From: an uncultured bacterium | GTDB lineage: Bacteria; Verrucomicrobiota; Lentisphaeria; Victivallales; UBA1829 | Direction: 5' to 3' | DNA: 64,000 nucleotides | NCBI GenBank assembly: GCA_900548385.1 | Contig: URKJ01000007.1 | Coordinates: 62,001-126,000 of the forward strand | Part shown: positions 41,088-49,678 of the stretch, in pieces | Numbering within the stretch: position 1 is the stretch's first letter | How the letters are laid out: the number at the start of each line of letters is the position of its first letter | Notes under the pieces: model-generated | Seen by the model: only the letters and a program-made list of their open reading frames with translations | Database searches by the model: none | Told to the model about the DNA's origin: nothing | Made by a program: the position numbers and the translations under genes

Positions 41088-44023
41088 TCGATTTCAATCT
41101 TCCAGAGTCGTTTGTGCTTGCCGTCTTCTGCGGCGGGAAGAGTACAGACAACAGTTCCGTCCCGGTACTTGAATTTCAGATCCTGTCCATTCTGCCGGAG
41201 CCTGCCGGGTCGGGCTGGCAGCGGGAATAACGCGTCCGTTCCCGGTGCGGCGTAGAGATAGGCCGTTGAGCCGTCGAGAACGAAAGAACCCGTTCCCCGG
41301 ATGGAACCGCAGGCGGAAATCTCCCCGGCGAGAACGCTGTCGCCCTGTACAAGGAAACCGTCTGGAGCGATCGTGACAGCTCCCTCCCGGAGCGGTTGGC
41401 TGCGGAGATTGGCGGTCACGGAGATCCCGCCGTAGACGGCGCGGACCGTTCCGGGTTCCATACCGTCGCCCCACTCATGGCTGAAAGACGATATTCCTTT
41501 TCCGGCGTATCTGGAGCAGACCGATTTCTGGAGGCGGTCGATCCAGCGGAACCATTCCCGCTGTGCCGGATCAAGAGGATCGGCGCGGCTGACCATGTTG
41601 TAGCCGAATGCAAGGGTCCACGCAATGTGAGCTGTGGTGCTGACGTCTCCTGCAAGGTCGTGATGTCCAAGCAGAAGTTTATCGTGTGCGAGTCCCTGAA
41701 GCACCGGGAAAAAGTTCCACGTTTCCAGCGGCCATTTGTTCCAGATGCTTCCCTGCCATGACATGAATTGGCAGATTCCGCCGCTGAAGCCGCAGACCAT
41801 GAATTCCGAATCAATGATTCCCCACCAGCACTCCTCTGTGGCGAGCGGAACGCGCCGTGCGTCGCTGCGGACCTGGGAAAGAAATCCTTCCGTTACTGCA
41901 TGGGGGACGGGTGATGCCGGATTCAAGTCGTACCCCGTTACTTTTTTCCGTATCACGGAGTAGCACTGGCGGACTCCGCACTGATCCTGAAAGAGAATAT
42001 CGGACGGCAACTCTTCCGTGAATTGGCGTGTCAGCGTATCATTCGCCTTGCGGACCGCCGGATGCCACATGCAGATGTTCCAGCCGCTGTTGCCGGCATA
42101 CGCCTCTTTCATGGCTTTCCCGTTGAGATCCTGCTGGAGCGCGCTTTCTCCGGCTTTCAGAAAAGTCGGTCCCCGCGGGTTGTCGCACCACCATGTGTTG
42201 TTGGTATAGGGCATGAACAGAAGCCTGCGTTCTTTGATTTCACGGAGCAGCGAGCGGAAGCCCTCCATCGTTCCCCACCATTTCGCCGGCGGGAGGTGAT
42301 CGGGATACTGTTTGTCGAATCCGCCTTTCAGATATTGGGAAATATGGACGATCGTATCTTCCGGAAGATACGGCAGCGCTTGACGGGTCGCCTGTTCCGG
42401 GCTCCTCCGCTGTTGCGGATGGAACAGCACCGCACGCCGCGCTCTGCGTAAAAATTCCGCGGAAACTTTTTCTTCCAGTTTTTTCGAGATCCCGTTGTCT
42501 TCGGCAAATGATTTCAACGAGTCAAATGCATTTTGCCGGAACCGCAGACGTGTTACCGGAGTACGGAACCGGCGTCCCTTATCCGCATAGATCAGGAAAG
42601 TGCGGTCGAGAAATCCGCCGTTTTTGCTTCCTCCGAGTTCAAAAATAGACGGGATAACGACCGCTTCCCGGTTCCGCAGTCCTTCAAACGGCTCCCAGCC
42701 GACGGGCTGCACCGCGTAAAGAGCGGCATTCTTTCCATTCAGTTCAAAGTGGAAGAAATCGGCAATCGCTCCCGGTACGCCGTTCCGTCCTGTTGTCATA
42801 TACTCCTGCCGCCCCAGCTGATAGTAAAAACTGTAACCGCTGACTTCAAACCAGCAGCCGCCATCCTTTACAAACCGTTTCAGATCATTCATCATGGCGG
42901 TAAGGTCTTTCCCCGGCAGCGGGAGGCAGAATTCGTTTCCGGGGTTGACGATCGCCGTCGTTTCCGGAGAGTGCAGCGCCGTTTCGAGCTCTTCCGGAGT
43001 CCGGATTAATTCAGGTTCGATGGACGCCTTGCGGAATGCCGCCAGCCATTCGCGCATTTCCGGATTCGGAGCGCCCTGTCCGTATGGCAGAAAGAGAAGT
43101 GCGACCCGGTTCCGGGGAGAGCCGGGATGTGCGTCCAGCCGCTTCCGGATGATGGAAACGATCACCTTCATGATCTTCTGAAAACTGTCGTTTGACGGCT
43201 GAAAGGTCCCGGTCCGGAAAAAGAGTCCGCTTCCTCCGAACTGTGTCCCGCCCATAACCACTTTGTCCTTGTATTTGAGAAGAGCGATTTCCGCCTGTCC
43301 CTCATTGAACGGACGGGAGGGGGTGAGGCGGATTTTATGCAGCAGGCCGATGTCTTCCGGAAGCAGCCATTCCGACGCCTCCTTTGTCACTGTCAGGGGA
43401 ATGTCCCGGTAGTGGTCGCCGAGATTCAGGAACGGGGAACCGAAAAGAGCCCGGACTGCCGCATCCCCGATCGTTCGCTCGGTCTTCCAGATGGAATTCT
43501 TTCCGCCGGTCCGGGACGAACGGAAAAAATTCGAGTTGAAACGGGTTCCGATATTGGTCGAAACATTGGAGTGGCAGATGACTCCGTTGACGGCTTCCGG
43601 TGAAAAAGACAGACGTCCGGGAATGGAAAATTCGACAACCGCTTTTTTCCGGGGCGTCATTGTCGCTTGAAAGTCTACATGCTCTTCGCCGCTTGTGACG
43701 GTGACAGAGACGGCAAGAGAGTCCGTGTCGTAATGCAGAACGAGCCGGTTGCTGTCCGGACGTGCGACCTTTGTGACTTTCTGCGCGGAAAGAGTGGAAC
43801 CGTCGATGAATCGGGCGCACCAGAGTCCGGTTCCCCGGTTGGCAAGAGTCAGTTCCTGTCCGTCGGCGTGGATTGATTCAACCGCTCCGGAGGTCCGGTT
43901 CAGGCGCAGTTCATAATTTTTGCCGGAAAGAAGAAATGCATCGTTCTTTTCCGGGACCGCTTTTCCGGCAACGGGAACGAAGAGCGGAAGAACTGTCAGA
44001 ATTGCCCGGATCAGTTTTTTCAT
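41084..44023 (-). CDS. Secreted DUF6259-like putative glycoside hydrolase
   Basis: 979 aa with signal peptide (1-22). The N-terminal ~270 residues look like a beta-sandwich of the GH36/GH101-type accessory class (NYELRLNRTSGAVESI). The central region contains a probable TIM-barrel: LFMPYTNNTWWCDNPRGPT, WNICMWHPAVRKANDT and LPSDILFQDQCGVR, where the Asp is a candidate nucleophile, then ATEECWWGIID. A small beta domain ends the protein. The DUF6259 assignment is from memory of these motifs. It lies 26 bases after a pseudopilin gene and one base overlaps the CBM9 gene. Substrate unknown; a neighbouring acetyl esterase suggests acetylated polysaccharide. Confidence 0.8.
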   Translation of the reverse strand: MKKLIRAILTVLPLFVPVAGKAVPEKNDAFLLSGKNYELRLNRTSGAVESIHADGQELTLANRGTGLWCARFIDGSTLSAQKVTKVARPDSNRLVLHYDTDSLAVSVTVTSGEEHVDFQATMTPRKKAVVEFSIPGRLSFSPEAVNGVICHSNVSTNIGTRFNSNFFRSSRTGGKNSIWKTERTIGDAAVRALFGSPFLNLGDHYRDIPLTVTKEASEWLLPEDIGLLHKIRLTPSRPFNEGQAEIALLKYKDKVVMGGTQFGGSGLFFRTGTFQPSNDSFQKIMKVIVSIIRKRLDAHPGSPRNRVALLFLPYGQGAPNPEMREWLAAFRKASIEPELIRTPEELETALHSPETTAIVNPGNEFCLPLPGKDLTAMMNDLKRFVKDGGCWFEVSGYSFYYQLGRQEYMTTGRNGVPGAIADFFHFELNGKNAALYAVQPVGWEPFEGLRNREAVVIPSIFELGGSKNGGFLDRTFLIYADKGRRFRTPVTRLRFRQNAFDSLKSFAEDNGISKKLEEKVSAEFLRRARRAVLFHPQQRRSPEQATRQALPYLPEDTIVHISQYLKGGFDKQYPDHLPPAKWWGTMEGFRSLLREIKERRLLFMPYTNNTWWCDNPRGPTFLKAGESALQQDLNGKAMKEAYAGNSGWNICMWHPAVRKANDTLTRQFTEELPSDILFQDQCGVRQCYSVIRKKVTGYDLNPASPVPHAVTEGFLSQVRSDARRVPLATEECWWGIIDSEFMVCGFSGGICQFMSWQGSIWNKWPLETWNFFPVLQGLAHDKLLLGHHDLAGDVSTTAHIAWTLAFGYNMVSRADPLDPAQREWFRWIDRLQKSVCSRYAGKGISSFSHEWGDGMEPGTVRAVYGGISVTANLRSQPLREGAVTIAPDGFLVQGDSVLAGEISACGSIRGTGSFVLDGSTAYLYAAPGTDALFPLPARPGRLRQNGQDLKFKYRDGTVVCTLPAAEDGKHKRLWKIEIE

Positions 44024-44049
44024 AATCGGAATCTCCTGTATTTTGAAAA

Positions 44050-44838
44050 TCAGAGGTTGATGAATTGCAGATTGTTTGTATAGTAGCGGGTGATTGGCAA
44101 AGTGGCATTATTTTCAAGAGCGTTTCTGTTCAGAGTTCCCGCGTGTCCGTCGGCGTAACCGATATTGACCCGCTCTGAATGACGGAGATACAGAGCGTTT
44201 TCTTCGCTGCCGTTCCGCTTCGGTCGCCAGTTCGGCGTTCCGCAGGCAGTTGGGTTGTTGTAGGAGTCTCCGAGCAGAAGAGTGATGGATGGAGATTTCA
44301 TTTTTCCGGTATTGTGATAAATGCTTCCATCCGCAGCCCAGACGCTGAACGCTCCAAGCGCGGTATGCTGCAAGTTGACCGCTTCCGTGGTTCCGTCGTG
44401 CTGGGGACGGTACAGCCCGTAGGTGGAATACCGCAGCCAATTATCCGTTCCTGTATCTGTATCGGAGGGGCAGCGGAGACTTTTTGAGGTAATATATTGG
44501 GGATTGGCATGAGCATTCCAGCCGAGAGTTCCGTTCGTTTCGCTTCCATTTCCATCCGTCAGAACCGCGGGCCACCGGGTATAATTTCCCGTACGGTAGA
44601 CAACGACGGGAATATAGCTCTGGTAATCATCGGCATAGAACAGAAACGCGTTCATTGTTTGTTTCAGGTTGTTGGTGCAGGAAATGCTTCGCGCTTTTTC
44701 CCTGGCGGCATTCAACGCGGGAAGCAAAATTCCAGCAAGTATTGCAATAATTGCAATTACTACCAGAAGTTCTATAAGGGTGAAATGATTTCTGTCCGTT
44801 CTGCATTTCCGGGCACGGTGTGTTTTGACTCTGTTCAT
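44050..44838 (-). CDS. Prepilin-type N-terminal domain protein (pseudopilin-like)
   Basis: 262 aa. Basic leader ending RNH, then FTLIELLVVIAIIAILAG and a continuous helix; Glu at mature +5. His, not Gly, precedes the Phe. Conserved Cys in SISCTNNLKQ and in LRCPSDT; C-terminal IGYADGHAG matches the DGH block of the other two copies. AAGGAGG lies ahead of the ATG. It is flanked upstream by the LacI gene (28 bases) and downstream by the secreted hydrolase (26 bases), the same pairing as at 1866 and 53830. Confidence 0.9.
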   Translation of the reverse strand: MNRVKTHRARKCRTDRNHFTLIELLVVIAIIAILAGILLPALNAAREKARSISCTNNLKQTMNAFLFYADDYQSYIPVVVYRTGNYTRWPAVLTDGNGSETNGTLGWNAHANPQYITSKSLRCPSDTDTGTDNWLRYSTYGLYRPQHDGTTEAVNLQHTALGAFSVWAADGSIYHNTGKMKSPSITLLLGDSYNNPTACGTPNWRPKRNGSEENALYLRHSERVNIGYADGHAGTLNRNALENNATLPITRYYTNNLQFINL

Positions 44839-44866
44839 AGTTCCTCCTTATTTTATTTTTATGGTT

Positions 44867-45883
44867 TTAAACCTTTGGTTTTGCAGTTTCATCCCGCGGC
44901 ATCAACAGTTTTGGAGACTGAAGCAGGAGCACACCCGGAATTCCCGGATTGGCAAGCCGCCAGACCAGCATTTCCGTTGCCCGTTCCGCCATGACGGAAA
45001 GATTCAGGTCGATCATGGTCGGACAGGGATAAAAGCCGTTCAGCAACAATGATTTATCGCACACCAGAACGCTGTTCGGCGAATATTTTTTTAATAATCC
45101 CAGACTTTCCAACGTACAGCAGAGTTTGACTCCGCAAAGAGCGTTGAATCCAAAAAATCCGATTCGTTCATCGCCCGTTTCGATCAAGGTCCTCATCCTG
45201 CCTGTGAAATCCGGTTCCTCCCGTTCGAACGGCATCGGTTCCGCATGAATACCGAGCGCGTTCATGCGGCTCAGAAAAGCGGTGATCCGGGGATGATCCG
45301 GAATCTGAACCATATTTTTCTGCCAGACGATCACTGCGCGTCTCACTCCGGCGCGGCTGAGAAAATCGACAGCCAGAGAAACGATTTCATCATCGTTGGC
45401 TGTGATCCGGTCAAGCATTTCCCCCCGCGGGTTCCAGCCGAATACCTGCACTCCGGGAAACTCCTCCGGCAGGCGGATCCCCCGGAGATCATTGCAGAAA
45501 ACGGCTCCTTTGAATTCCGCCAGCATCTCCGGTTCCTCCCGCAGTCTGCTCTGATTGACATAGCGGTGCTCAATGCTGTACCGGCTCAGGCTTTGCGATA
45601 TGATCGGCATGATGCCGTCCTGAACGGGATCCTCTTCTCCGTGATCGTCGATCAGCAGCATTACCGGACCAAGATGAGCATATTTCTTTGTTTCCTTCGC
45701 TTTTGCCCGGCGCGTATAGGAGCGCGGAGAGAACCCCTGTTCCGCGGCGGTCCGGCGGATTCTCTCCCCGACTTCCGCCGACAGCAGCGGAGAGTTCCGC
45801 AATGCCAACGACACCGTTGCCGCGGTGACATTCAACTGCCGGGCAAGATCATCCAGGTTTCTCGGTTTTCTGCAAAGCGCCAT
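44867..45883 (-). CDS. LacI-family transcriptional regulator
   Basis: 338 aa. HTH at ~7-30 (LDDLARQLNVTAATVSLALRN) followed by a hinge (AAEQGFSPR) and a sugar-binding domain with divergent sequence. It is the first gene of the minus-strand operon with a pseudopilin, a hydrolase and a CBM9 protein, so it probably controls them and the divergent CE7 esterase in response to a sugar. I chose the ATG at 45883; an in-frame TTG at 45913 would add ten residues and has AAGGA only 4-5 bases upstream. Confidence 0.9.
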   Translation of the reverse strand: MALCRKPRNLDDLARQLNVTAATVSLALRNSPLLSAEVGERIRRTAAEQGFSPRSYTRRAKAKETKKYAHLGPVMLLIDDHGEEDPVQDGIMPIISQSLSRYSIEHRYVNQSRLREEPEMLAEFKGAVFCNDLRGIRLPEEFPGVQVFGWNPRGEMLDRITANDDEIVSLAVDFLSRAGVRRAVIVWQKNMVQIPDHPRITAFLSRMNALGIHAEPMPFEREEPDFTGRMRTLIETGDERIGFFGFNALCGVKLCCTLESLGLLKKYSPNSVLVCDKSLLLNGFYPCPTMIDLNLSVMAERATEMLVWRLANPGIPGVLLLQSPKLLMPRDETAKPKV

Positions 45884-45905
45884 AATCGTTCTTACTTTCT
45901 TTTGT

Positions 45906-45920
45906 GGAAACAATTTTTCC
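45906..45920. promoter_or_regulatory. Candidate LacI operator
   Basis: Inverted repeat GGAAA/TTTCC with five bases between, centred ~20 bases downstream of the -10 of the perfect promoter, where a bound repressor would block escape. Assigned by position only. Confidence 0.35.
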
Positions 45921-45932
45921 TTGTCTTTTTAA

Positions 45933-45961
45933 ATTATACTACAAAACGGATTTTTTGTCAA
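45933..45961 (-). promoter_or_regulatory. Perfect-consensus sigma-70 promoter of the LacI/pseudopilin/hydrolase operon
   Basis: Minus strand TTGACA (45956-45961), exactly 17 bases, TATAAT (45933-45938). A 6/6 plus 6/6 match with ideal spacing is rare and usually implies that a repressor controls it. A GGAAA-N5-TTTCC palindrome at 45906-45920 lies just past the predicted transcription start. Confidence 0.9.
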
Positions 45962-45983
45962 TATGTTTTTAAGAATTATTTGA

Positions 45984-46005
45984 AAATAAATCTTAAATAA
46001 ATCTT
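45984..46005 (+). repeat. Tandem repeat 2 x 11 bases
   Basis: AAATAAATCTT occurs twice head to tail in the AT-rich space between the divergent LacI and CE7 genes. It may be an activator or UP-type element; function unknown. Confidence 0.6.
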
Positions 46006-46097
46006 AAATAGCTTCCTGTATCAGATTTCCGTTCCGGCAACTGTTGCCGCAGGGGAATGAAAATATCCGTTTTTCTTGAGAAATTCCGCATTCCATC

Positions 46098-46126
46098 TTG
46101 AAATCTTACTTTTCAGAAGATACATT
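46098..46126 (+). promoter_or_regulatory. Putative promoter of the CE7 esterase
   Basis: TTGAAA (46098-46103), 17-base spacer, TACATT (46121-46126), 36 bases before the ATG at 46163. Confidence 0.5.
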
Positions 46127-46162
46127 GAGAGGCAACCTGAAACCAAAATAGAAGGAGATGGT

Positions 46163-47488
46163 ATGAAAGCATTGTTATCGGCGGCGGCTCTGTTCGTTGC
46201 GGCACTGGTTTGCCATGCGGACCTTGATCTGTCAAAAGTGAAGATCAACGGAACCACCAACAAATCCGCGCTTTCCTATAAGGCGGGCGAAGAGATGGTT
46301 TACAAGTTCAAGGCGGATCTTGCCGGGCAGAAGCCTGACGGTCTGTTCCTGCAGTGGGAGCGCAAAGGCGATGACGGCCAGAAGCTCAGCGGAAAAGTTC
46401 CTGCGGATCAGGAACTTGTAGTCAGGACGAAACTGGACAAGCCGGGTTTTGTCAGCGTCAATGTGTACCTTGTCGATGCCAAGGGCAAACGCGTTCAGCA
46501 GAAATATAAGAGCTGGGACAAGAAACCCCGCAAGAGAAATATTGCTTACTATGCCGGGACCGCCGTCGATCCGGAAACTCTGACGGACTGCGGTGAGCCG
46601 AAAGACTTTGATGAATTCTGGGCGAAGCAGAAAAAGCGTCTCGCCGCTGTTCCGTTCAAGGATAAAGTCGATCTGAAAAAATTGAAGACGGTCAACAATG
46701 TGGATATTTACGCTGTTTCGATTCCCTGTGCAGGCCCGCGCCCTGTGACCGGTTATCTGAGCATTCCGGTAAACGCCAAGGCGAAATCCCTCCCGGCGCT
46801 GATTTCGTTCCACGGCTATGGAACATCAATCCACCGCGCTCCCAACTGGGGCGACCGTTCCCGGATCCGTCTCAATATTAACGCGCATGGACAGGAACTC
46901 GGCAGGGATGACGCCTACTATAAACAGTTCTTTGACAGCATCAAATCCAACGGACGCAGCTATGCGTTTGACCCGGAGCAGAATTCGAATCCTGAAACCG
47001 CGTTTTTCAACGGAATGGTTCTCCGCGTTCTGCGTGCGATGGAATATCTCAAGAGCCGTCCGGAATGGAACGGCAAAGATCTGGTGGCGGAAGGCGGAAG
47101 CCAGGGTGGACTTCAGACCATGTGGGCTGCCGGCCTTGATCCGGATGTGACCGTTGCCAAACCGGGCATCACCTGGTGCTGCGACCTTGCCGGAACACAG
47201 AAAAAGCAGCGCCTCAGCGGCGGATGGAGAATTAAATACGTTCCCGCTCTGGATTATTATGACCCGGTATTCATGGCGAAGCGCATCAAAAACGCCCGCG
47301 TGGAGATCACCCGCGCCGGACTCGGCGACTATACCTGTCCGCCCTCCGGACTTGCGATCAGTTATAAAAACATCGCGTCCCCGAACAAGTCCATCAAGTG
47401 GGTTCAGGGCAGCGATCACGGGTTCGTGCCGGCGAAATCCGAAGTCATTGTCTGGTCCACAATGAAAAAAGCGGATAAGAAAAAATAA
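46163..47488 (+). CDS. Secreted acetylxylan esterase-like protein, carbohydrate esterase family 7
   Basis: 441 aa. Signal peptide cleaved after CHA (residue ~19). The N-terminal ~120 residues are an extra beta domain not found in classical CE7 enzymes (~320 aa). The alpha/beta hydrolase part has the DFDEFW start typical of AXE1, the oxyanion region SFHGYG, nucleophile Ser313 in GGSQGG and the catalytic His in GSDHGF near the C-terminus. It removes acetyl groups from polysaccharides or oligosaccharides. GAAGGAG precedes the ATG. Divergent from the LacI-hydrolase operon, which suggests joint control. Confidence 0.92.
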   Translation: MKALLSAAALFVAALVCHADLDLSKVKINGTTNKSALSYKAGEEMVYKFKADLAGQKPDGLFLQWERKGDDGQKLSGKVPADQELVVRTKLDKPGFVSVNVYLVDAKGKRVQQKYKSWDKKPRKRNIAYYAGTAVDPETLTDCGEPKDFDEFWAKQKKRLAAVPFKDKVDLKKLKTVNNVDIYAVSIPCAGPRPVTGYLSIPVNAKAKSLPALISFHGYGTSIHRAPNWGDRSRIRLNINAHGQELGRDDAYYKQFFDSIKSNGRSYAFDPEQNSNPETAFFNGMVLRVLRAMEYLKSRPEWNGKDLVAEGGSQGGLQTMWAAGLDPDVTVAKPGITWCCDLAGTQKKQRLSGGWRIKYVPALDYYDPVFMAKRIKNARVEITRAGLGDYTCPPSGLAISYKNIASPNKSIKWVQGSDHGFVPAKSEVIVWSTMKKADKKK

Positions 47489-47514
47489 TCCGCCGCAGTC
47501 ATTAATTAATAAGG

Positions 47515-47555
47515 ATTCCCCCTTTTTCCGTTTTGATGATGGAAAAAGGGGGAAT
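47515..47555. terminator. Bidirectional hairpin between convergent genes
   Basis: Perfect 15-bp inverted repeat (47515-47529 with 47541-47555), with A/T-rich and G/C-rich halves, between the CE7 stop and the end of the isochorismatase gene. Confidence 0.7.
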
Positions 47556-47573
47556 CGTTTACCGGAAAGCGGA

Positions 47574-48260
47574 TTAACTCCGGTTCGGACGCTGCGAGTC
47601 GGGGATTTCATTGTTCCTGACGACTTCCTGCGCTTTGGCGTGACTTTCCATCAGCAGCCGGTAGGCGGGGAAGACAAGGGTGTAGACTTCCGCCCATTCC
47701 GCCGCATCTTCCCGGTTCCATGTCTTTTGCAGTTCCGCAAGGACTGCGGCGGTATCAACCGGCACTGCCCCTGCCTGGATCATTCGCGCCACGGTGATTT
47801 CCTCCGCTTCTTTGGAATAGGTGCCGGAGGCGTCGATCACCGTGAACACCTGATAACCGTCGGCGATGGCGCTGATTGCGGGAAGAGCCATGCAGACGCT
47901 GGTCAGTGTTCCTGCGATGATCAGCTGGTTTTTCCGGGTTTCTTTCACAGCTTTGACGAAGTCAGGATTATCCCAGGCGTTGATTTGTCCGGTCCGGGCG
48001 ACGTATCGGGCATGAGGTGCATACTTGTTGATTTCCGGAATCAGCGGCCCGTTCGGTCCCTGCGGAACGGAAGCGGTGGTGATAACGGGCAGTTTTGCCA
48101 GAGTTGCCGCCCACGCCAGAGCCGCGGCATTCCGCCGCAGTGCTGTCATCGGCATGTCTTCGACAAGTTGAAAAAGACCGCTTTGGTGGTCGATCAGCAG
48201 CATGACTGCGTCGGATGGATCTATCATTGGTTTCCGGTTGTTGCAATGTGTTGTGTTCAT
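47574..48260 (-). CDS. Isochorismatase-family cysteine hydrolase (YcaC-like)
   Basis: 228 aa. Alpha/beta fold with catalytic Asp in VMLLIDHQSG and Cys in AGTLTSVCMALPA, and the YcaC-type INAWDNPDF loop. Substrate unknown. GGAGG precedes the ATG. It sits downstream of a pirin gene on the same strand (98 bases). The pair is common in bacterial stress or quinone-related gene sets. Confidence 0.93.
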   Translation of the reverse strand: MNTTHCNNRKPMIDPSDAVMLLIDHQSGLFQLVEDMPMTALRRNAAALAWAATLAKLPVITTASVPQGPNGPLIPEINKYAPHARYVARTGQINAWDNPDFVKAVKETRKNQLIIAGTLTSVCMALPAISAIADGYQVFTVIDASGTYSKEAEEITVARMIQAGAVPVDTAAVLAELQKTWNREDAAEWAEVYTLVFPAYRLLMESHAKAQEVVRNNEIPDSQRPNRS

Positions 48261-48358
48261 AGTGAACCTCCAGTGGATTGTTGTTTCGTTGAAAGTTGGT
48301 CCGTCAGTCTGTGAATGAGTATCTCCTGAGTATGATTGGCAGCAATGGAATCCGGCGA

Positions 48359-49258
48359 CTACAGGGTGCCGAATTTACCGTTTTCAAACTCTTCGAACGC
48401 CTGCCGGATCTCTGCTTCCGTGTTCATTACGAACGGTCCGTAACCTGAGATCGGTTCCGGGATCGGTTCTCCGTAGAGAATCAGGAGCCGGGCACGGCTT
48501 CCACGGTTTTTCACGGAGGCGCATTCGCCGTCGTGAGCGAAACGTACCAGATTTCCGGTTTGTGCGGGCTTTGCCCCGTGAAGTTCCACTTCACCGTACA
48601 GGATCAGCATAAGCAGTGTATGGGAAGAGCTGGTGCTGAACTCAAACGATGCGTTTTCCGCGAGTTCCAGATCCCATAACCCGATTTCCGAGAATGTGGA
48701 GGCGGCGCCTTGCTGTCCGGCATATTTTCCCGCGATCAGCCGGAGCGTTCCGGCGTTTTCCGGCAGTTCTACAACGGGGATGCGTTTTTTCTCCAGAAGC
48801 TGATAGGAGGCTGGGATCTGCTTGTATTTTGCCGGAAGATTGACCCAGAGCTGGACCATTTCAAAATTCCCGCCCCGTCTGCTGTACGCAGGTGAGTGGA
48901 ATTCTTCGTGCAGAATCCCGCCGCCGGCGGTCATCCACTGAACGTCTCCTTCCCGGATTGAGCCGCCGGCTCCGGAAGAGTCGCGATGGGATACTTCGCC
49001 GTGGTAAACGATCGTTACGGTTTCAAAGCCTTTATGCGGATGCGGGCCCACGCCTTTCGGAGCTCCGGGATTGGGTTCAAATGTATGCGGAGCGGCATAG
49101 TCAAGCAGCAGAAACGGATTCCAGTTTTCGTAGTTCTGCCCGTAATGCAGCAGCGATTGAACCGGGAAACCGTTTCCCACCCAGTGAGTTGGAGCGGGCT
49201 GGCAGATTCCGGCAACGCTCTTTTCTGTTTTTTTATTGTTTTTTGTCGTATGTGTCAT
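48359..49258 (-). CDS. Pirin-family protein
   Basis: 299 aa, bicupin fold. Metal ligands are in GVGPHPHKGFETVT and GGGILHEEFHS, and the second cupin has HTLLMLILYGEVEL. Bacterial pirins can be quercetin dioxygenases or interact with metabolic enzymes. The ATG at 49258 has AAAGGAAG upstream; a longer in-frame frame from 49519 has no family similarity. Confidence 0.94.
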   Translation of the reverse strand: MTHTTKNNKKTEKSVAGICQPAPTHWVGNGFPVQSLLHYGQNYENWNPFLLLDYAAPHTFEPNPGAPKGVGPHPHKGFETVTIVYHGEVSHRDSSGAGGSIREGDVQWMTAGGGILHEEFHSPAYSRRGGNFEMVQLWVNLPAKYKQIPASYQLLEKKRIPVVELPENAGTLRLIAGKYAGQQGAASTFSEIGLWDLELAENASFEFSTSSSHTLLMLILYGEVELHGAKPAQTGNLVRFAHDGECASVKNRGSRARLLILYGEPIPEPISGYGPFVMNTEAEIRQAFEEFENGKFGTL

Positions 49259-49678
49259 AATACACTTCCTTTGAGTTTTTGCTGACCGGCTCAGGTCGTC
49301 AGGGCCGGTTGCAGAATGTTGATGCGGAGTTTGCGCGTGAAAAATGATATTGTCAGTGTGACAACGCCTGCTGTCATGTGCCCCCCTTATGATGTTTGGT
49401 ATGAACCGGAAGTTCCCCTGCTTCCGTTGAAAAGAAAGATACTCCGGGAAAAGAGGAAATGCAAGCGGTTTTCCCGCGGAAAAACCGCTTCCCGCCTTTA
49501 TCCGGGCGCAGTTATGCAAATAAATGATCTCCGAGAAAATGGAACTGCTGGATTTCCGGAACTGTTTTTTCCGGGAAAAAGGCCGTTTTCCTGTATCCGG
49601 CTATTGAAAAATTACGTTTTGGGAATATGTTACAATTTTGTGATATAAGACAGAATACAAATAACGGAGAGGAATGGA
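49259..49678. other. 420-base divergent intergenic region with a 13-base palindrome
   Basis: No convincing gene. It holds TGTCA-GTG-TGACA at 49351-49363, a third TGTCA at 49372, and AT-rich DNA before putP (TTGAAA at ~49605, TATGTT 16 bases on). The palindrome is a possible operator for pirin or putP. Confidence 0.4.

Noticed and set aside
49316..49648. 110-residue plus-strand frame in the pirin-putP gap
   Set aside because: No ribosome site and atypical composition; region looks regulatory.
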